The notes beneath the pieces were generated by a model. The model saw nothing but the letters and a program-made list of their open reading frames with translations. It had not been told where the DNA came from and ran no database searches. From contig CAKXYI010000001.1 of assembly GCA_934899185.1 (NCBI GenBank), positions 124,001 to 188,000 of the forward strand: a stretch of 64,000 bases of DNA, given 5' to 3'. The DNA is from an uncultured Lachnospiraceae bacterium. Its GTDB lineage: Bacteria; Bacillota; Clostridia; Lachnospirales; Lachnospiraceae. Positions 17,900 to 26,877 of this stretch are shown piece after piece. The translations under genes and the position numbers were made by a program. Positions within the stretch are counted from its first letter, which is position 1. Each line of letters begins with the position of its first letter.

Positions 17900-18736
17900 T
17901 TATACCACCATGATAATACCTCCGTCATTAGCATACATACTGCTGACACCTGCGGTATCCACAATAAAGATTTTCTTGAAAGAGGCTACCTTTTCTATCT
18001 TTTCTTTTAATTGTAGCGCACGCTCCCTACAGTTACAATGGGAAATTGCCAAAACGCGATTCTCACAGTTCTTGGTCACTTCCATCATGGACTGAACCAT
18101 ACGATCTAATGCCTTATTCATGCCTCTTGCCTGCGCCAACTGCTGAATAGATCCTTCCTCGGTCGACCCCATGATCGGTTTGATATTGAGGGTGCTGGCA
18201 AGTTTTGCCTTCAGATTGCTGAGACGACCTGCTTTTCGCAGGGTTTCCAGAGTCTCCAATACAAAGAAGGTGTGCTGATTCTCAATGTAATTACCGACAT
18301 TTTCAACCACTGTCTCAAAATCCATACCGGCTTCTTCACAGGATGCAATATAGAGTCCGATCAAAGATTCCCCGACAGAAGCAGACTTGGAATCAATCAC
18401 ACAGATCTTCTTATCCTCATGATCTTCTAAGAAAAGATCCCTTGCCAAACAGGCACTGTTGTAGGATCCGCTCAACTGTGATGACAGTGTGATCACATAA
18501 ATATGCTCTGCCTCACATTCCATCGCCTGCATATAGGCATCAGGAGAAGGGCAGGCTGACTTTGGGCTCTCCTCACTAGCTGCTACCTTTTTCAAAAATT
18601 CTGCCTGATCAAAGGTCACATCATCAACGATCTCTGTCTCATCGACCTGTAATGTCAGCGGAACACTGGCAAAATGTCCATTCTCCTTCATTTCTTCTGA
18701 TAATTCTCCACAACTATCAATGATTATTTTATACAT
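17900..18736 (-). CDS. DegV-family fatty-acid-binding protein
   Basis: Cytoplasmic protein of 278 residues. It begins MYKIIIDSCGELSEEM, the conserved DegV start with Asp and Ser, then PLTLQVDE, followed by SACPSPDAYMQAM and ITLSSQLSGSYNSA, the typical S-xPSP and SxLSGTYxxA signatures that contact the lipid carboxylate. FakB-type DegV proteins present fatty acids to FakA kinase, and other members have unknown ligands. I start at 18736, which follows GGGAGGCG; a GTG-like extension to 18751 is possible. It heads the degV-folC-nth run and has its own promoter. Confidence 0.92.
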   Translation of the reverse strand: MYKIIIDSCGELSEEMKENGHFASVPLTLQVDETEIVDDVTFDQAEFLKKVAASEESPKSACPSPDAYMQAMECEAEHIYVITLSSQLSGSYNSACLARDLFLEDHEDKKICVIDSKSASVGESLIGLYIASCEEAGMDFETVVENVGNYIENQHTFFVLETLETLRKAGRLSNLKAKLASTLNIKPIMGSTEEGSIQQLAQARGMNKALDRMVQSMMEVTKNCENRVLAISHCNCRERALQLKEKIEKVASFKKIFIVDTAGVSSMYANDGGIIMVV

Positions 18737-18800
18737 AAAAACGCCTCCCAACTTGTTTGTGGTTTTGTTTTATTCTTCATGCGGTTTTCATTACTACATC

Positions 18801-18829
18801 ATAATAATATATAAAACCACTTTTGTAAA
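18801..18829 (-). promoter_or_regulatory. Promoter of degV-folC-nth
   Basis: Minus strand TTTACA (18829-18824), 17 bases, TATTAT (18806-18801). The -35 and spacer overlap the 3' arm of the terminator of the upstream transcript. Confidence 0.65.
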
Positions 18830-18859
18830 TACTTTTTTCGCATTTTCCAGCAAAAGTGG
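18814..18859 (-). terminator. Terminator hairpin of the transglutaminase lipoprotein transcript
   Basis: On the minus strand CCACTTTTG pairs with CAAAAGTGG across a 25-base loop and is followed by TTTTAT. The long loop makes it weaker than a standard terminator. Confidence 0.5.
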
Positions 18860-18874
18860 CTTTCTCCTACTCTT

Positions 18875-20029
18875 TTACAAGACAAAAGTCAAAATATAGA
18901 GTGATTGATTTTCAAAATAGGTCAGTTCCTGTTGCCCCTCCAGATATGTAAAGATCTTATCCTGCCCGATCAGATCTTCCTTGACTTGCAGGTAATCCTG
19001 CAAATTCGACATGCGAAGGGAGATCTCTGTCGCTCCCTGTCGATATTTTTCCCTGATCCGGCTGCCAATAGCAGACAAATCTGCCGTCTCAAAATACATA
19101 CCCTCCCGGTAAAAATAATTGTCCGCCACAGACTCACAGGCAGGCAAGCCAAAAGGCATATCCACCGTGTGGGTTGCCGCCAGATCCTGCGTACTGGCGC
19201 CCAGATAGCCATAATCTATCTTCTTAGCGCCTTGCAATTCTCCCAGAAAATGGGTATTGCCCCAAGTGGTATCGATATAATAGTATTCTCCGTCCAGATT
19301 GACCAGATTCCATGCATGGTTATCGCCACCTGCCATACCGGTCACCACGATAGACGTCACACCTAGTTGCCACAAGAGATACTGTGTTGCATCCGCATAG
19401 CCTTGGCAAACAGTTTTCTTGCCTATAAATACGCTGATGATATTCTGACTATTCTGGCTATCGGCATCATAATCCACTTGGCTGATCAGTGTCTCATAGA
19501 CATACTTGGCTTTTTCATAATCGGAAGCATCGCTGGCAATCCCAGCCAGCCAGAGGTCAACAACAGCGTCGATCTGCGCCTGCAGATCCTCCCGCTCCTG
19601 CTGGGTATAGGTATAGGTCGGCATAAATTCCATGCCGATCACCTCATCAAAACTGGAATAGGTGTTGTACTGGTAACCGGAGGTCCAGAAAAGCCCGCCA
19701 TAATCAGCCATCACGCAGCGGTATGCCTTGTCTAAGACATCCTGATCCTTGGTGGATACCGTCACACAATCGGTATGATGCAGGATGCAGTCTAAGATCT
19801 GATCGTAGACTGTCTGCTCATCCGCCGACAACTGCTGGTAGGCAAAGCGGTCTGCCGAGATTGTCTCGACCTCTTTTACCTCGCCCACAATGGTCTTTTC
19901 CAGCCGCCCATTGACGGTCTCCTGTAGGAAATCCACCGGACCGCAGGCAGTCAGAAGCAAAAGACAGAGACTGCATACCAGCCCCAGACAGGCGTATATT
20001 CTATTATGTCCTTTTGTATTTTTTCTCAT
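18875..20029 (-). CDS. Transglutaminase-like lipoprotein
   Basis: Exported lipoprotein of 384 residues. A signal peptide with hydrophobic core YACLGLVCSLCLLLLTAC ends in the lipobox LLTAC, so the mature protein is lipid-anchored outside the cell. Residues 200-280 contain a transglutaminase/protease-like core: GKKTVCQGYADA (Cys), GGDNHAWNLV (His) and YYYIDTTWG (Asp), which is a full Cys-His-Asp triad. Bacterial proteins of this type are suspected to be peptidases or cross-linking enzymes of the cell surface; the substrate is unknown. I chose ATG 20029 over the upstream TTG at 20041. It follows the M18 aminopeptidase gene by 33 bases and is likely cotranscribed. Confidence 0.85.
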   Translation of the reverse strand: MRKNTKGHNRIYACLGLVCSLCLLLLTACGPVDFLQETVNGRLEKTIVGEVKEVETISADRFAYQQLSADEQTVYDQILDCILHHTDCVTVSTKDQDVLDKAYRCVMADYGGLFWTSGYQYNTYSSFDEVIGMEFMPTYTYTQQEREDLQAQIDAVVDLWLAGIASDASDYEKAKYVYETLISQVDYDADSQNSQNIISVFIGKKTVCQGYADATQYLLWQLGVTSIVVTGMAGGDNHAWNLVNLDGEYYYIDTTWGNTHFLGELQGAKKIDYGYLGASTQDLAATHTVDMPFGLPACESVADNYFYREGMYFETADLSAIGSRIREKYRQGATEISLRMSNLQDYLQVKEDLIGQDKIFTYLEGQQELTYFENQSLYILTFVL

Positions 20030-20062
20030 TCTAATTCCCAAAGGTTAAAAAATCATTAAAGT

Positions 20063-21352
20063 TTAGGCTTCTCCATAAAAAGATACAATCAGATCTTTCA
20101 GGCTGCTATAATCTGCCTGTCCCATCAATTCTCTCGCGGAATGCATGGCAAGCATAGGTACGCCTACATCGATCGTACGCATCGGTAAAAGTGCAGAGGA
20201 AATGGCTCCCAAAGTACCTCCACCCACAATATCAGAGCGGTTGGTATATTTCTGATAAGAAATCCCGTTTACCCGTGCAATCTGTTCTACAATGCCGATT
20301 GCTTCACAGTCCGTAGCATAGGATTGGGAAGCAGCCTCCTTGATGGCAAAACCATCTCCCATGATCGGCTGTGATGTGATGTCTGCTTTTTCCACATGGT
20401 TTGGATGCAAGGCATGCGCCACATCCGCAGAGACCATCAATCCCTGATAAATGGCATCTTTTGCTGTCCGAGCCGTCCATCCCATAGATTCATAGATCTT
20501 TTCGATGACATCGGTAAGGATGGCAGAGCCTGCGCCCTGCTTGGTACGGCTGCCGATCTCCTCATGGTCGTAGCAAATGCCGATATTTAAGTGCTTATCA
20601 CAGGTGGCCTGACACATGGCTTCCATGATCGCAGCACAGGAACTGATATTATCAATACGCGGTGATGATATCATATCCTCCTGCAGACCGAGTTCTGCCG
20701 GTTCTTCCCAGACATAGGTAGACAGTTCAAAGTCCAGTATTTCCTCCACCGGCACCTGCAGTTCTTCTGCCAGAAATGTCATAAAGGCATCCTCATCCTC
20801 GCCCATGCCAAGCAATGGCAGCATATCTGTCTGGCGGTTGAGTTCTACGCCCTTATTGATCTCACGGTTCATATGGATAGCAAGGTTTGGAATGGTTGCC
20901 AGTGGTCTTTTGCTATCGTAAAGGCGTATCTGTGGATGCAGGCAGGTTTCCGACCGCAGTGCCACACGTCCGGCGACCCCCAACGGACGATCCAACCATG
21001 TATTCAAAATAGCTCCGCCGTAGACTTCTACATTCAGTTTACGATACTTCTTGGTCTTGACATCCGGGCTGGTCTTGATCCGCATACAAGGATAATCGGT
21101 ATGTGCCGCAGCAATGCGGAGTGCGAGATTATCCTCACTTGCCAGTATCTCTTCCTTTTTTGGCACGGTAAATGCCAGGATCGTTGTGCCATGATGGTTG
21201 ATATAATATTTTTTATTTTCTTCCAGATGCCATACTTCTTCCATGGCAAGCGGTGCAAATCCTGCCTCCTCTAAGTCTGCTGCACACTGCTGCACCAGAT
21301 GAAACGGGGTGATCCCCGCCTTCAAATATTTCATTAAGATCTCATTCTTCAT
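20063..21352 (-). CDS. M18-family metallo-aminopeptidase
   Basis: Cytoplasmic di-zinc aminopeptidase of 429 residues, acting on N-terminal acidic or neutral residues in the family. Metal and catalytic residues are recognisable: AAHTDYPC (first His and Asp), SSPRIDNISS (bridging Asp), YDHEEIGSRTKQGAGS (general base Glu and ligand Glu), MVSADVAHALHPN (Asp), and LAMHSARE (last His). GGGTLGAISS is the loop near the active site. GGAGGAAG precedes the ATG at 21352. It may supply amino acids from peptides taken up by the cell. Confidence 0.93.
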   Translation of the reverse strand: MKNEILMKYLKAGITPFHLVQQCAADLEEAGFAPLAMEEVWHLEENKKYYINHHGTTILAFTVPKKEEILASEDNLALRIAAAHTDYPCMRIKTSPDVKTKKYRKLNVEVYGGAILNTWLDRPLGVAGRVALRSETCLHPQIRLYDSKRPLATIPNLAIHMNREINKGVELNRQTDMLPLLGMGEDEDAFMTFLAEELQVPVEEILDFELSTYVWEEPAELGLQEDMISSPRIDNISSCAAIMEAMCQATCDKHLNIGICYDHEEIGSRTKQGAGSAILTDVIEKIYESMGWTARTAKDAIYQGLMVSADVAHALHPNHVEKADITSQPIMGDGFAIKEAASQSYATDCEAIGIVEQIARVNGISYQKYTNRSDIVGGGTLGAISSALLPMRTIDVGVPMLAMHSARELMGQADYSSLKDLIVSFYGEA

Positions 21353-21365
21353 TCTACTTCCTCCA

Positions 21366-21446
21366 TGTATAGCATATCGCCTTTTCTCACTGACATACGT
21401 CCTATCTGCGCAGCACGCCGCAAAGCAAAAGGCGACATGCTATGCA
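21366..21446. repeat. 20-bp inverted repeat able to compete with the csp terminator
   Basis: Arms at 21366-21385 and 21427-21446 match at 18 of 20 positions, and both mismatches would be G-U pairs in one of the RNA strands. The right arm is also half of the csp terminator, so the two hairpins exclude each other. The 41-base loop contains nothing recognisable. Confidence 0.7.
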
Positions 21447-21456
21447 CGCCGCCTTT
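21424..21456 (-). terminator. Terminator of the cold-shock gene
   Basis: Minus strand: a 13-bp stem (AAAGGCGGCGTGC with GCATGTCGCCTTT, two G-U pairs) with the loop ATA, then TTTTGCTTTG. It lies about 100 bases beyond the csp stop. Confidence 0.65.
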
Positions 21457-21553
21457 CCTTAATCATGCTGTATCCCAATTTCCTGCTCAATTTAAATCAA
21501 GATGTATAAACTAAAAAGGTACATTGAAAACGGTCTGATTAATACTTCGTAGA

Positions 21554-21757
21554 TTAGCCTACTACTGTTACGTTTACTGCCTGTGGTCCCTTAGCACCAT
21601 CTGTAACATCAAATTCTACAGCAGCGCCTTCTTCTAAAGACTTGAAGCCCTCCATGTTAAGACCTGTGTAGTGTACGAAAACATCATTGCCTTCTTCGTC
21701 AGAAATGAATCCGTAACCCTTCTGGTTGTTGAACCACTTTACTGTACCCTTGCTCAT
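21554..21757 (-). CDS. Cold-shock protein, CspA family
   Basis: Single-domain OB-fold RNA chaperone of 67 residues. Both RNP motifs are intact: KGYGFI (RNP1, with K at the family position) and DVFVHYTGL (RNP2-type), in the frame [19 protein letters not shown]. The protein destabilises mRNA secondary structure, at low temperature or constitutively. I start at 21757, 8 bases after GGAGGT; the longer reading from 21772 has no site. A 7-bp inverted repeat lies in the short leader. The promoter candidate at 21807-21835 makes it independent of the DUF5721-like gene upstream. Confidence 0.96.
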   Translation of the reverse strand: MSKGTVKWFNNQKGYGFISDEEGNDVFVHYTGLNMEGFKSLEEGAAVEFDVTDGAKGPQAVNVTVVG

Positions 21758-21783
21758 TACAAGTACCTCCAAAAAAATTATCT

Positions 21784-21800
21784 ATATTGGAAACCAATAT
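21784..21800 (-). promoter_or_regulatory. Hairpin in the csp leader
   Basis: ATATTGG-TTT-CCAATAT (minus strand) is a perfect 7-bp stem with a 3-base loop, about 10 bases before the ribosome site of csp. It may act as a temperature-sensitive or autoregulatory mRNA element, or as a DNA operator. Confidence 0.5.
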
Positions 21801-21806
21801 GTGATT

Positions 21807-21835
21807 AGAGTAGCACACAAGCGCCGAAAAGTAAA
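21807..21835 (-). promoter_or_regulatory. Candidate csp promoter
   Basis: Minus strand TTTACT (21835-21830), 17 bases, TACTCT (21812-21807), with TG one base before the -10 (extended -10). The leader would be only about 45 bases long, much shorter than in E. coli cspA. Confidence 0.4.
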
Positions 21836-21851
21836 GGCATTTCGGTCTTTC

Positions 21852-22358
21852 TTACACGGCTTTTTCCACTGCGATCGAAAGTCTCCCAAAAAAGGCTAAT
21901 ACCCATGTTTTCCATGCTTCTTCCATGCTTCGATCCAGAGAAAATCCCTGCATGGTGCAACCTGCCGTCACCAGTAATTCTTCCCCGACATAGCGTAAAT
22001 TCAGGGTCAGATTGGCTACCTCGGACGGCTGGATGGAAAGACTCTGTCCCTCTATGATCTCGCGTAAAAGTTTTTGCGGACATAGAAAGGTAAAATGAAA
22101 AGATGCCGGTTTGCGCTTGCCTTTGATCATATCAAAGCACAATTTGCGCACATAGCCATAAGGCACACAGCGCTCCCCGGACAATCCTTCCTCCAAAAGT
22201 TCCTCCTCGGTTAGATAGCCCTTGGTCAGATGTCCGTCCAGAGAATAAGTCATCCTGGTCGTGATCGTCGCATCTGACAACAAGAAACGATCAAAGGCTT
22301 CCGACGCCAAAAGGTCATTCATGCATTTTTTTACATCTAATACTTTAAGTGCTAACAT
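21852..22358 (-). CDS. Conserved protein, resembles DUF5721
   Basis: Cytoplasmic protein of 168 residues with no catalytic motif that I recognise. The start MLALKVLDVKKCMNDLLAS and the DGHLTKGYLTEEELL segment resemble a small Firmicutes/Lachnospiraceae family of unknown function that I recall as DUF5721. KGKRKPASFHFTFL in the middle and a beta-rich second half (SEVANLTLNLRYV) are the other visible features. AAGGAGAG lies directly upstream of ATG 22358. It comes 72 bases after the subtilase gene in the same direction. Function unknown. Confidence 0.75.
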   Translation of the reverse strand: MLALKVLDVKKCMNDLLASEAFDRFLLSDATITTRMTYSLDGHLTKGYLTEEELLEEGLSGERCVPYGYVRKLCFDMIKGKRKPASFHFTFLCPQKLLREIIEGQSLSIQPSEVANLTLNLRYVGEELLVTAGCTMQGFSLDRSMEEAWKTWVLAFFGRLSIAVEKAV

Positions 22359-22430
22359 TCTCTCTCCTTGGTATCTGTGATAGGTCACTGCCTCTATTTT
22401 AACAGAACTCCTGCTTCCCGCCTATCCTTA

Positions 22431-24137
22431 TTATATACGCCGGAAAGATTCATACAGATCCAGCGCCCCATAGCCCCACTGCCTGTTTGGATAAAGGTCG
22501 CCCGGAATCTGTCTTGCCCCCCGGATCAAAAAATTTTTGACTTGTGTCGTATTGACAAGAGCATCCTGTCGTCTGTCACACCATTGCAGATAGAGCGCCG
22601 CAGCCCCCGACGCAATCGCCACAGCCCCGCTAGTGCCGGTCTGCCTTTCATACCGGGCTTCCGGAAAAAAACTGCCTCTGCCTGCCACAGCCCCTTCAAC
22701 CGCGTACCCCGGTGCCGCCAGATCCGGTTTGATCCGCCGGTCAATAGTATAGCCGCGCCCGCTTTCCAAAAGGATGGCATTTTGCACGGCATTGTAGCCC
22801 GCAATGGTCAAGACACGGTTGGCATTCGCCGGATTCATAATGGTCGTATCCGGGTTAGATGCCAAAAAGTAGATGCGCCCACAAGTCAGTTCCTGCCCCG
22901 GCAAATACATATGAAATTCTCCCGTCTGTCTGTCTTCGCTGTAGACCCGGATCCGCCATATGCCCTGCGCCGGTTTTGTAAAACGATAATAGATCAGTTG
23001 GTCTCCTGTCGTAGCTTCCGGGAAACTGTAATCCACTTCCACCGTCGTTCCATCCAGAGGGAAGTCATAGATCTGACTGCCCGCCGTCTGGATCCCGACC
23101 GCCGGATGCACCTCCCCGGAAGGCGAAACAATCGCCACCTCGTAGCGGGCAGGTGCCAGACACCATTGCTCCATGACAAAACCGCAAACATCTTCTTCCA
23201 CCACAACTTCCACCTGACGGTAGATCATTTTCCCCTGTCCTTCTTCTATATCTTCTGCCGTAAAGACTCCCTGAAAATGCTTTCTTGCAGCCGCAAGATT
23301 TCCGGTCGCCGTCACCACACATCTGCGATAGGCAACAGCCAGATCATTCAGATAAAGTTCTAGGGAATTGTTACCACTGTGGCTGCTTAGCCCGCAGCCC
23401 AAAGACATGCAGATTACAAGCGCCTGTTCCCGCATCCTTGCTAGTTCATCCAAAAACTGTATGCCAAACATGATATCATTTTCCGCATAGCAGGTTGCAT
23501 CCTCCGGGATAAAATAATACTGGCGCAGATAAGTTTTTGCCTCTTTTAAATGCACCATGGCGATGTCCGCCGCCGGTGCCACACCACTGTGATCTCCTAC
23601 GTCACTGCCTGCCGCTACGCTCGCCACATAGGTTCCATGCCCAGTCGCATCTCGATTTCCATAGACAGAAAGGGTATCCTTTCCATACACAGTGCCATAA
23701 TAGGGCTGTGGCAGATCATCTGATGTTCTGGTCGCGCCTTCGTTTTCTTCCTCATAATTTTGATCCCAGACCGCTACGATCCGGCTTTCCCCGGCGGTAT
23801 CCAAGAATGTCGGATGGGTCGTGTCGATCCCCGAATCCAAAAAGCCGATCAGAACACCTTTTCCGTCCAAGTCCAGCGCCGGATTCTCCCGCACCTGCAA
23901 AATTCCTGCTGCATCCAGAGCCTCCATGGACAGAGGCTGATAGCAGTTTGGTATGGCATTGTAGTTATAATTTGCCACCCGAAAGGCGGGATAGCGATCG
24001 CGCGAGACAAAGAGAATGGTGTAATTATTTCCCACATCCAGACCACAGATACCATCCGAAAGCGGCGGCAGATATGCCGTGTTGCGCACGATCAGGTCGT
24101 AATAATCATTTCCATAGATCATATCATAACAATTCAT
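22431..24137 (-). CDS. Subtilisin-like serine protease (S8), clostridial Csp-like type
   Basis: Protein of 568 residues. The full triad is visible: GFLDSGIDTTHP (Asp), DATGHGTYVAS (His) and GTSGAVAIASGAAAL (Ser), with the oxyanion Asn region VVTATGN. An insertion of about 200 residues between His and Ser regions, including a beta-rich segment (VDYSFPEATTGD, IWRIRVYSED), is typical of clostridial CspA/B/C-like subtilases. No signal peptide or prodomain of the usual kind is seen; the first 90 residues may serve as a prodomain. Csp proteins act in spore germination, but close relatives are common in non-sporing Lachnospiraceae, so that role is not claimed. The gene follows the hybrid kinase by 13 bases and has a poor ribosome site. 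Confidence 0.87.
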   Translation of the reverse strand: MNCYDMIYGNDYYDLIVRNTAYLPPLSDGICGLDVGNNYTILFVSRDRYPAFRVANYNYNAIPNCYQPLSMEALDAAGILQVRENPALDLDGKGVLIGFLDSGIDTTHPTFLDTAGESRIVAVWDQNYEEENEGATRTSDDLPQPYYGTVYGKDTLSVYGNRDATGHGTYVASVAAGSDVGDHSGVAPAADIAMVHLKEAKTYLRQYYFIPEDATCYAENDIMFGIQFLDELARMREQALVICMSLGCGLSSHSGNNSLELYLNDLAVAYRRCVVTATGNLAAARKHFQGVFTAEDIEEGQGKMIYRQVEVVVEEDVCGFVMEQWCLAPARYEVAIVSPSGEVHPAVGIQTAGSQIYDFPLDGTTVEVDYSFPEATTGDQLIYYRFTKPAQGIWRIRVYSEDRQTGEFHMYLPGQELTCGRIYFLASNPDTTIMNPANANRVLTIAGYNAVQNAILLESGRGYTIDRRIKPDLAAPGYAVEGAVAGRGSFFPEARYERQTGTSGAVAIASGAAALYLQWCDRRQDALVNTTQVKNFLIRGARQIPGDLYPNRQWGYGALDLYESFRRI

Positions 24138-24150
24138 ATGCTATCTTATG

Positions 24151-26877
24151 CTACGATCTGCTTTCTATATCCCATTCCTGCAAAAATTCTTCCAGATATG
24201 CCTCTCCTTCCTCATAGGCGAAATCCATAAAATATGCTTGTATCTGCTCATAGGCAGCCTGCTCGCTTTCCGGCAGGGAAATCTGCCCTAAGGTCTCCAA
24301 GCCCCGCTCGATCGATCCGGTATCATAGAAAGCAAAAGCCTCCTTGATCTCCTGCCAAAGATAATGCCTTTTGTCGCGTGACATGGTCTTTTTCTGCTCT
24401 GTTTCTTTTTCCGTCTTTGCCAGAGCATCCTGCATATAGGAAAGTTCCATCCGCACTTCCTCCAAAGCATCATCCATATAGGAAAGAAGTTCCTCAATAT
24501 GGCGGTCGATATATTTCTGATTGCCTACGATCGCCGCCATTTCTAAAGTTTCAGCATATTCACTGAGGTATTCCTTCTTGATCTGCCGGCTAGCACTCTT
24601 GACGCCATGCACCTTGGCACGGAAAAGTTCCCGGTCTTCCTTAGCATAGATCGGCAGTTCCTCCCGCAATTCTTCCATCTCATCCAGATAGGTCTGCAAA
24701 GCACGCGCATAGATTTCAATATGGTGCGCCTGCCCCGCGTTGTCTCGCAGGGCGACCGGTGTCTGCTTTTCTCTCGGCAGCAGTTCCTCCAGCGTATTTT
24801 TGAAGCGGAGCATATCAATCGGCTTGCCTAGGAAAGCATCAAATCCCTTGTCCTTAACAGACCGCAAAATATCTTCCTGATCGCTTGCTGTCAAAAGAAC
24901 CAGTGGCACCTGACTGTATTTGCAGATCTCTGCTCCCGCTTCCAGCCCATTGACTTTCGGCATGAGATAGTCCAAAAAGATCAGATCATAGTCCCCATGT
25001 CTTGCAGCCTCCACTGCCTCCATACCGTTCGACACAATATCCAGTTGCACTTTCCAAGGGGCGATCATATGGCGGAAGATCTGCTGATTGATGGCCATAT
25101 CATCTGCCAGTAATACCCGCGCTGTTGGATAGACATAATCCGGGCAGACGTCATCCTTGTAGTTGACTATTCTATCAACTAAAGTAAAGTGATTGATCTC
25201 GCTCGGCTGGACCATGTCTTCATCCACCTTTTGATGACAGAAAGTCACCTCAACCCTTGTACCCTTTCCCTGCTGGCTCTCGACTGTGCAATCGCCCTGC
25301 ATAAGTTTACATAATTCTTTGACAATGGTCATGCCAAGCCCCGTACCTTCCTGCCCATCCACGGTATAAGTACGGTAGGACTCAAACATATGCGCCATCT
25401 GTTCTTCCGTCATGCCTGCCCCGGTATCTTCTATCACACAATGAAAGCACACCCGATCATCTTCCATGTCCTCACAAGACAAAGCTAGATCAATCTGTCC
25501 GGATTTTGTGAATTTGACCGCATTGGAGATCACATTTTGCAGGATCTTCCGCACATGTTTCTCATCCCCCACGACTGTCTGTGGAATCGGCGTTGCAAAT
25601 CGCGCCCGGCAACTGACATCATGCCCATGCAAGTTATATAAGAGCATCTGCATGAGTTCCGTAATCAGTTGTTCCATAGAATAAGCGTGCTCTTCCAACT
25701 CCAAACGTCCCACTTCCATCTTGGAATACAAAAGGATCTGGTCGATCTTTTCTAAAAGGTCATTGCACGCACCACGCACATAAGAGATCATGGCACGGTT
25801 CTTGGCAGAAGTTGCATGGCTGGTCATGAGGATATCACTGACTCCGATAATGGCATGCACCGGTGTCCGCAGGTCGTGGCTCATGGTCGCAAGCATGCGA
25901 CTTTTCATCTGTGCCTGCCACTGCGCCGCCTTGCTCTCCTCAGTCAGTTGCTCCAGACGCGCCCGCTCTGCCGTCACATCCGTAACCGACAACTGATAGC
26001 CTAAAAGACGCTTTCCCTGACAGATAACATGTTCCTTACATTCATAAGTCTTATCCCGATAGACATAATCACCGACACCGCCATCCTGCACAAAGATCAT
26101 GTCCTTATGCTTCCAGAAGAAATCATGGATATCCTCAAAATTACAAAAATCTTTGCCATCCAGAAAAATATTCATTGCCATACCATTGGCATCGATCAAT
26201 TCCAGATTTTTGTCCAGCAGGAACTGCGCCACACTAGAATTTGCAAAAGCATTCTGCTGCATGACCACGCTGGTCGCCACCAGGCGATTGGTGAATATCA
26301 GGTACAAGATGATCAGGCAACTTACCAGACATACGACTAAAAGTAGGGAATGTCCCCGCGTTGAATTGACCTGCCATGTACTGCCCACAACAGACGGCAG
26401 ACAGATTGCAATGAACATAAGGGCATTTGTGATATTGTCACGCTTAGAGAAATGTTGGGTCTCAAAAGAATACAAGGCTCCTACCGATACAAAGAGTGCG
26501 TTAGAGACTGTAAAGAAACGAAATGCCACCACATAGGTATCCGGCTGGTCGAAATGTAAAAACATCAGGAGAAGTAAAGTGATCAGATAAAGAAATAACC
26601 CCACATGGATAGCGTGAGGCAATTCGATATGCAGATAATCAACCGCATAATAAGAGATAACAGTCGTAAGCGTCAGTATCAGAAGATTTTCTAACTGGGT
26701 AAAAAGACCTATGGCTCCCGTCAGCGTCAAAACGATCCGATAAAAATCATAGACGGCGATCACGCCTAAAAAGAGGGGCAAAAGACGATGTTCTCTGGAA
26801 TACACATGATGCGCAATATAGGAAAATACCGTGACCATTGTCACCAGCAAACATACCATTTGAAATCCAAATACCAT
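24151..26877 (-). CDS. Hybrid sensor histidine kinase: 7TM - PAS-like - HisKA - HATPase - REC - Hpt
   Basis: Membrane signalling kinase of 908 residues. Residues 1-205 contain about seven hydrophobic helices like the 7TM input domain of histidine kinases. A PAS-like segment (215-300) follows. The H-box TMSHDLRTPVHAIIG gives His334, the N-box QNVISNAVKFTKSG lies near 450, and the G-boxes DTGAGM and GTGLGM at 484 and 511. The receiver RVLLADDMAINQ to LTASD has Asp636. The C-terminal helical region has KVHGVKSAS with His757, fitting an Hpt domain. All parts of a His-Asp-His relay are thus in one chain, with the last step free to feed an external receiver. The stop of the HD-GYP-REC gene directly precedes the ATG (zero gap, SD GGAGG inside that gene), so that protein is the likely partner. 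Confidence 0.9.
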   Translation of the reverse strand: MVFGFQMVCLLVTMVTVFSYIAHHVYSREHRLLPLFLGVIAVYDFYRIVLTLTGAIGLFTQLENLLILTLTTVISYYAVDYLHIELPHAIHVGLFLYLITLLLLMFLHFDQPDTYVVAFRFFTVSNALFVSVGALYSFETQHFSKRDNITNALMFIAICLPSVVGSTWQVNSTRGHSLLLVVCLVSCLIILYLIFTNRLVATSVVMQQNAFANSSVAQFLLDKNLELIDANGMAMNIFLDGKDFCNFEDIHDFFWKHKDMIFVQDGGVGDYVYRDKTYECKEHVICQGKRLLGYQLSVTDVTAERARLEQLTEESKAAQWQAQMKSRMLATMSHDLRTPVHAIIGVSDILMTSHATSAKNRAMISYVRGACNDLLEKIDQILLYSKMEVGRLELEEHAYSMEQLITELMQMLLYNLHGHDVSCRARFATPIPQTVVGDEKHVRKILQNVISNAVKFTKSGQIDLALSCEDMEDDRVCFHCVIEDTGAGMTEEQMAHMFESYRTYTVDGQEGTGLGMTIVKELCKLMQGDCTVESQQGKGTRVEVTFCHQKVDEDMVQPSEINHFTLVDRIVNYKDDVCPDYVYPTARVLLADDMAINQQIFRHMIAPWKVQLDIVSNGMEAVEAARHGDYDLIFLDYLMPKVNGLEAGAEICKYSQVPLVLLTASDQEDILRSVKDKGFDAFLGKPIDMLRFKNTLEELLPREKQTPVALRDNAGQAHHIEIYARALQTYLDEMEELREELPIYAKEDRELFRAKVHGVKSASRQIKKEYLSEYAETLEMAAIVGNQKYIDRHIEELLSYMDDALEEVRMELSYMQDALAKTEKETEQKKTMSRDKRHYLWQEIKEAFAFYDTGSIERGLETLGQISLPESEQAAYEQIQAYFMDFAYEEGEAYLEEFLQEWDIESRS

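Noticed and set aside
21805..22083. 92-codon minus-strand frame inside the DUF5721-like gene
   Set aside because: Out-of-frame overlap with a gene that has a good start and fills the interval; composition is non-protein-like.
22368..23363. 331-codon open frame on the plus strand
   Set aside because: It is antisense to the subtilase gene, has no ribosome site and an Arg/Pro/His/Cys-rich composition typical of a shadow frame.
22431..24137. Calling the subtilase a spore germination Csp protein
   Set aside because: The fold is Csp-like but the window has no sporulation genes, and such subtilases also occur in non-sporing relatives.
23537..24217. 226-codon open frame on the plus strand
   Set aside because: Antisense shadow of the N-terminal part of the subtilase; extreme His/Pro/Arg content.
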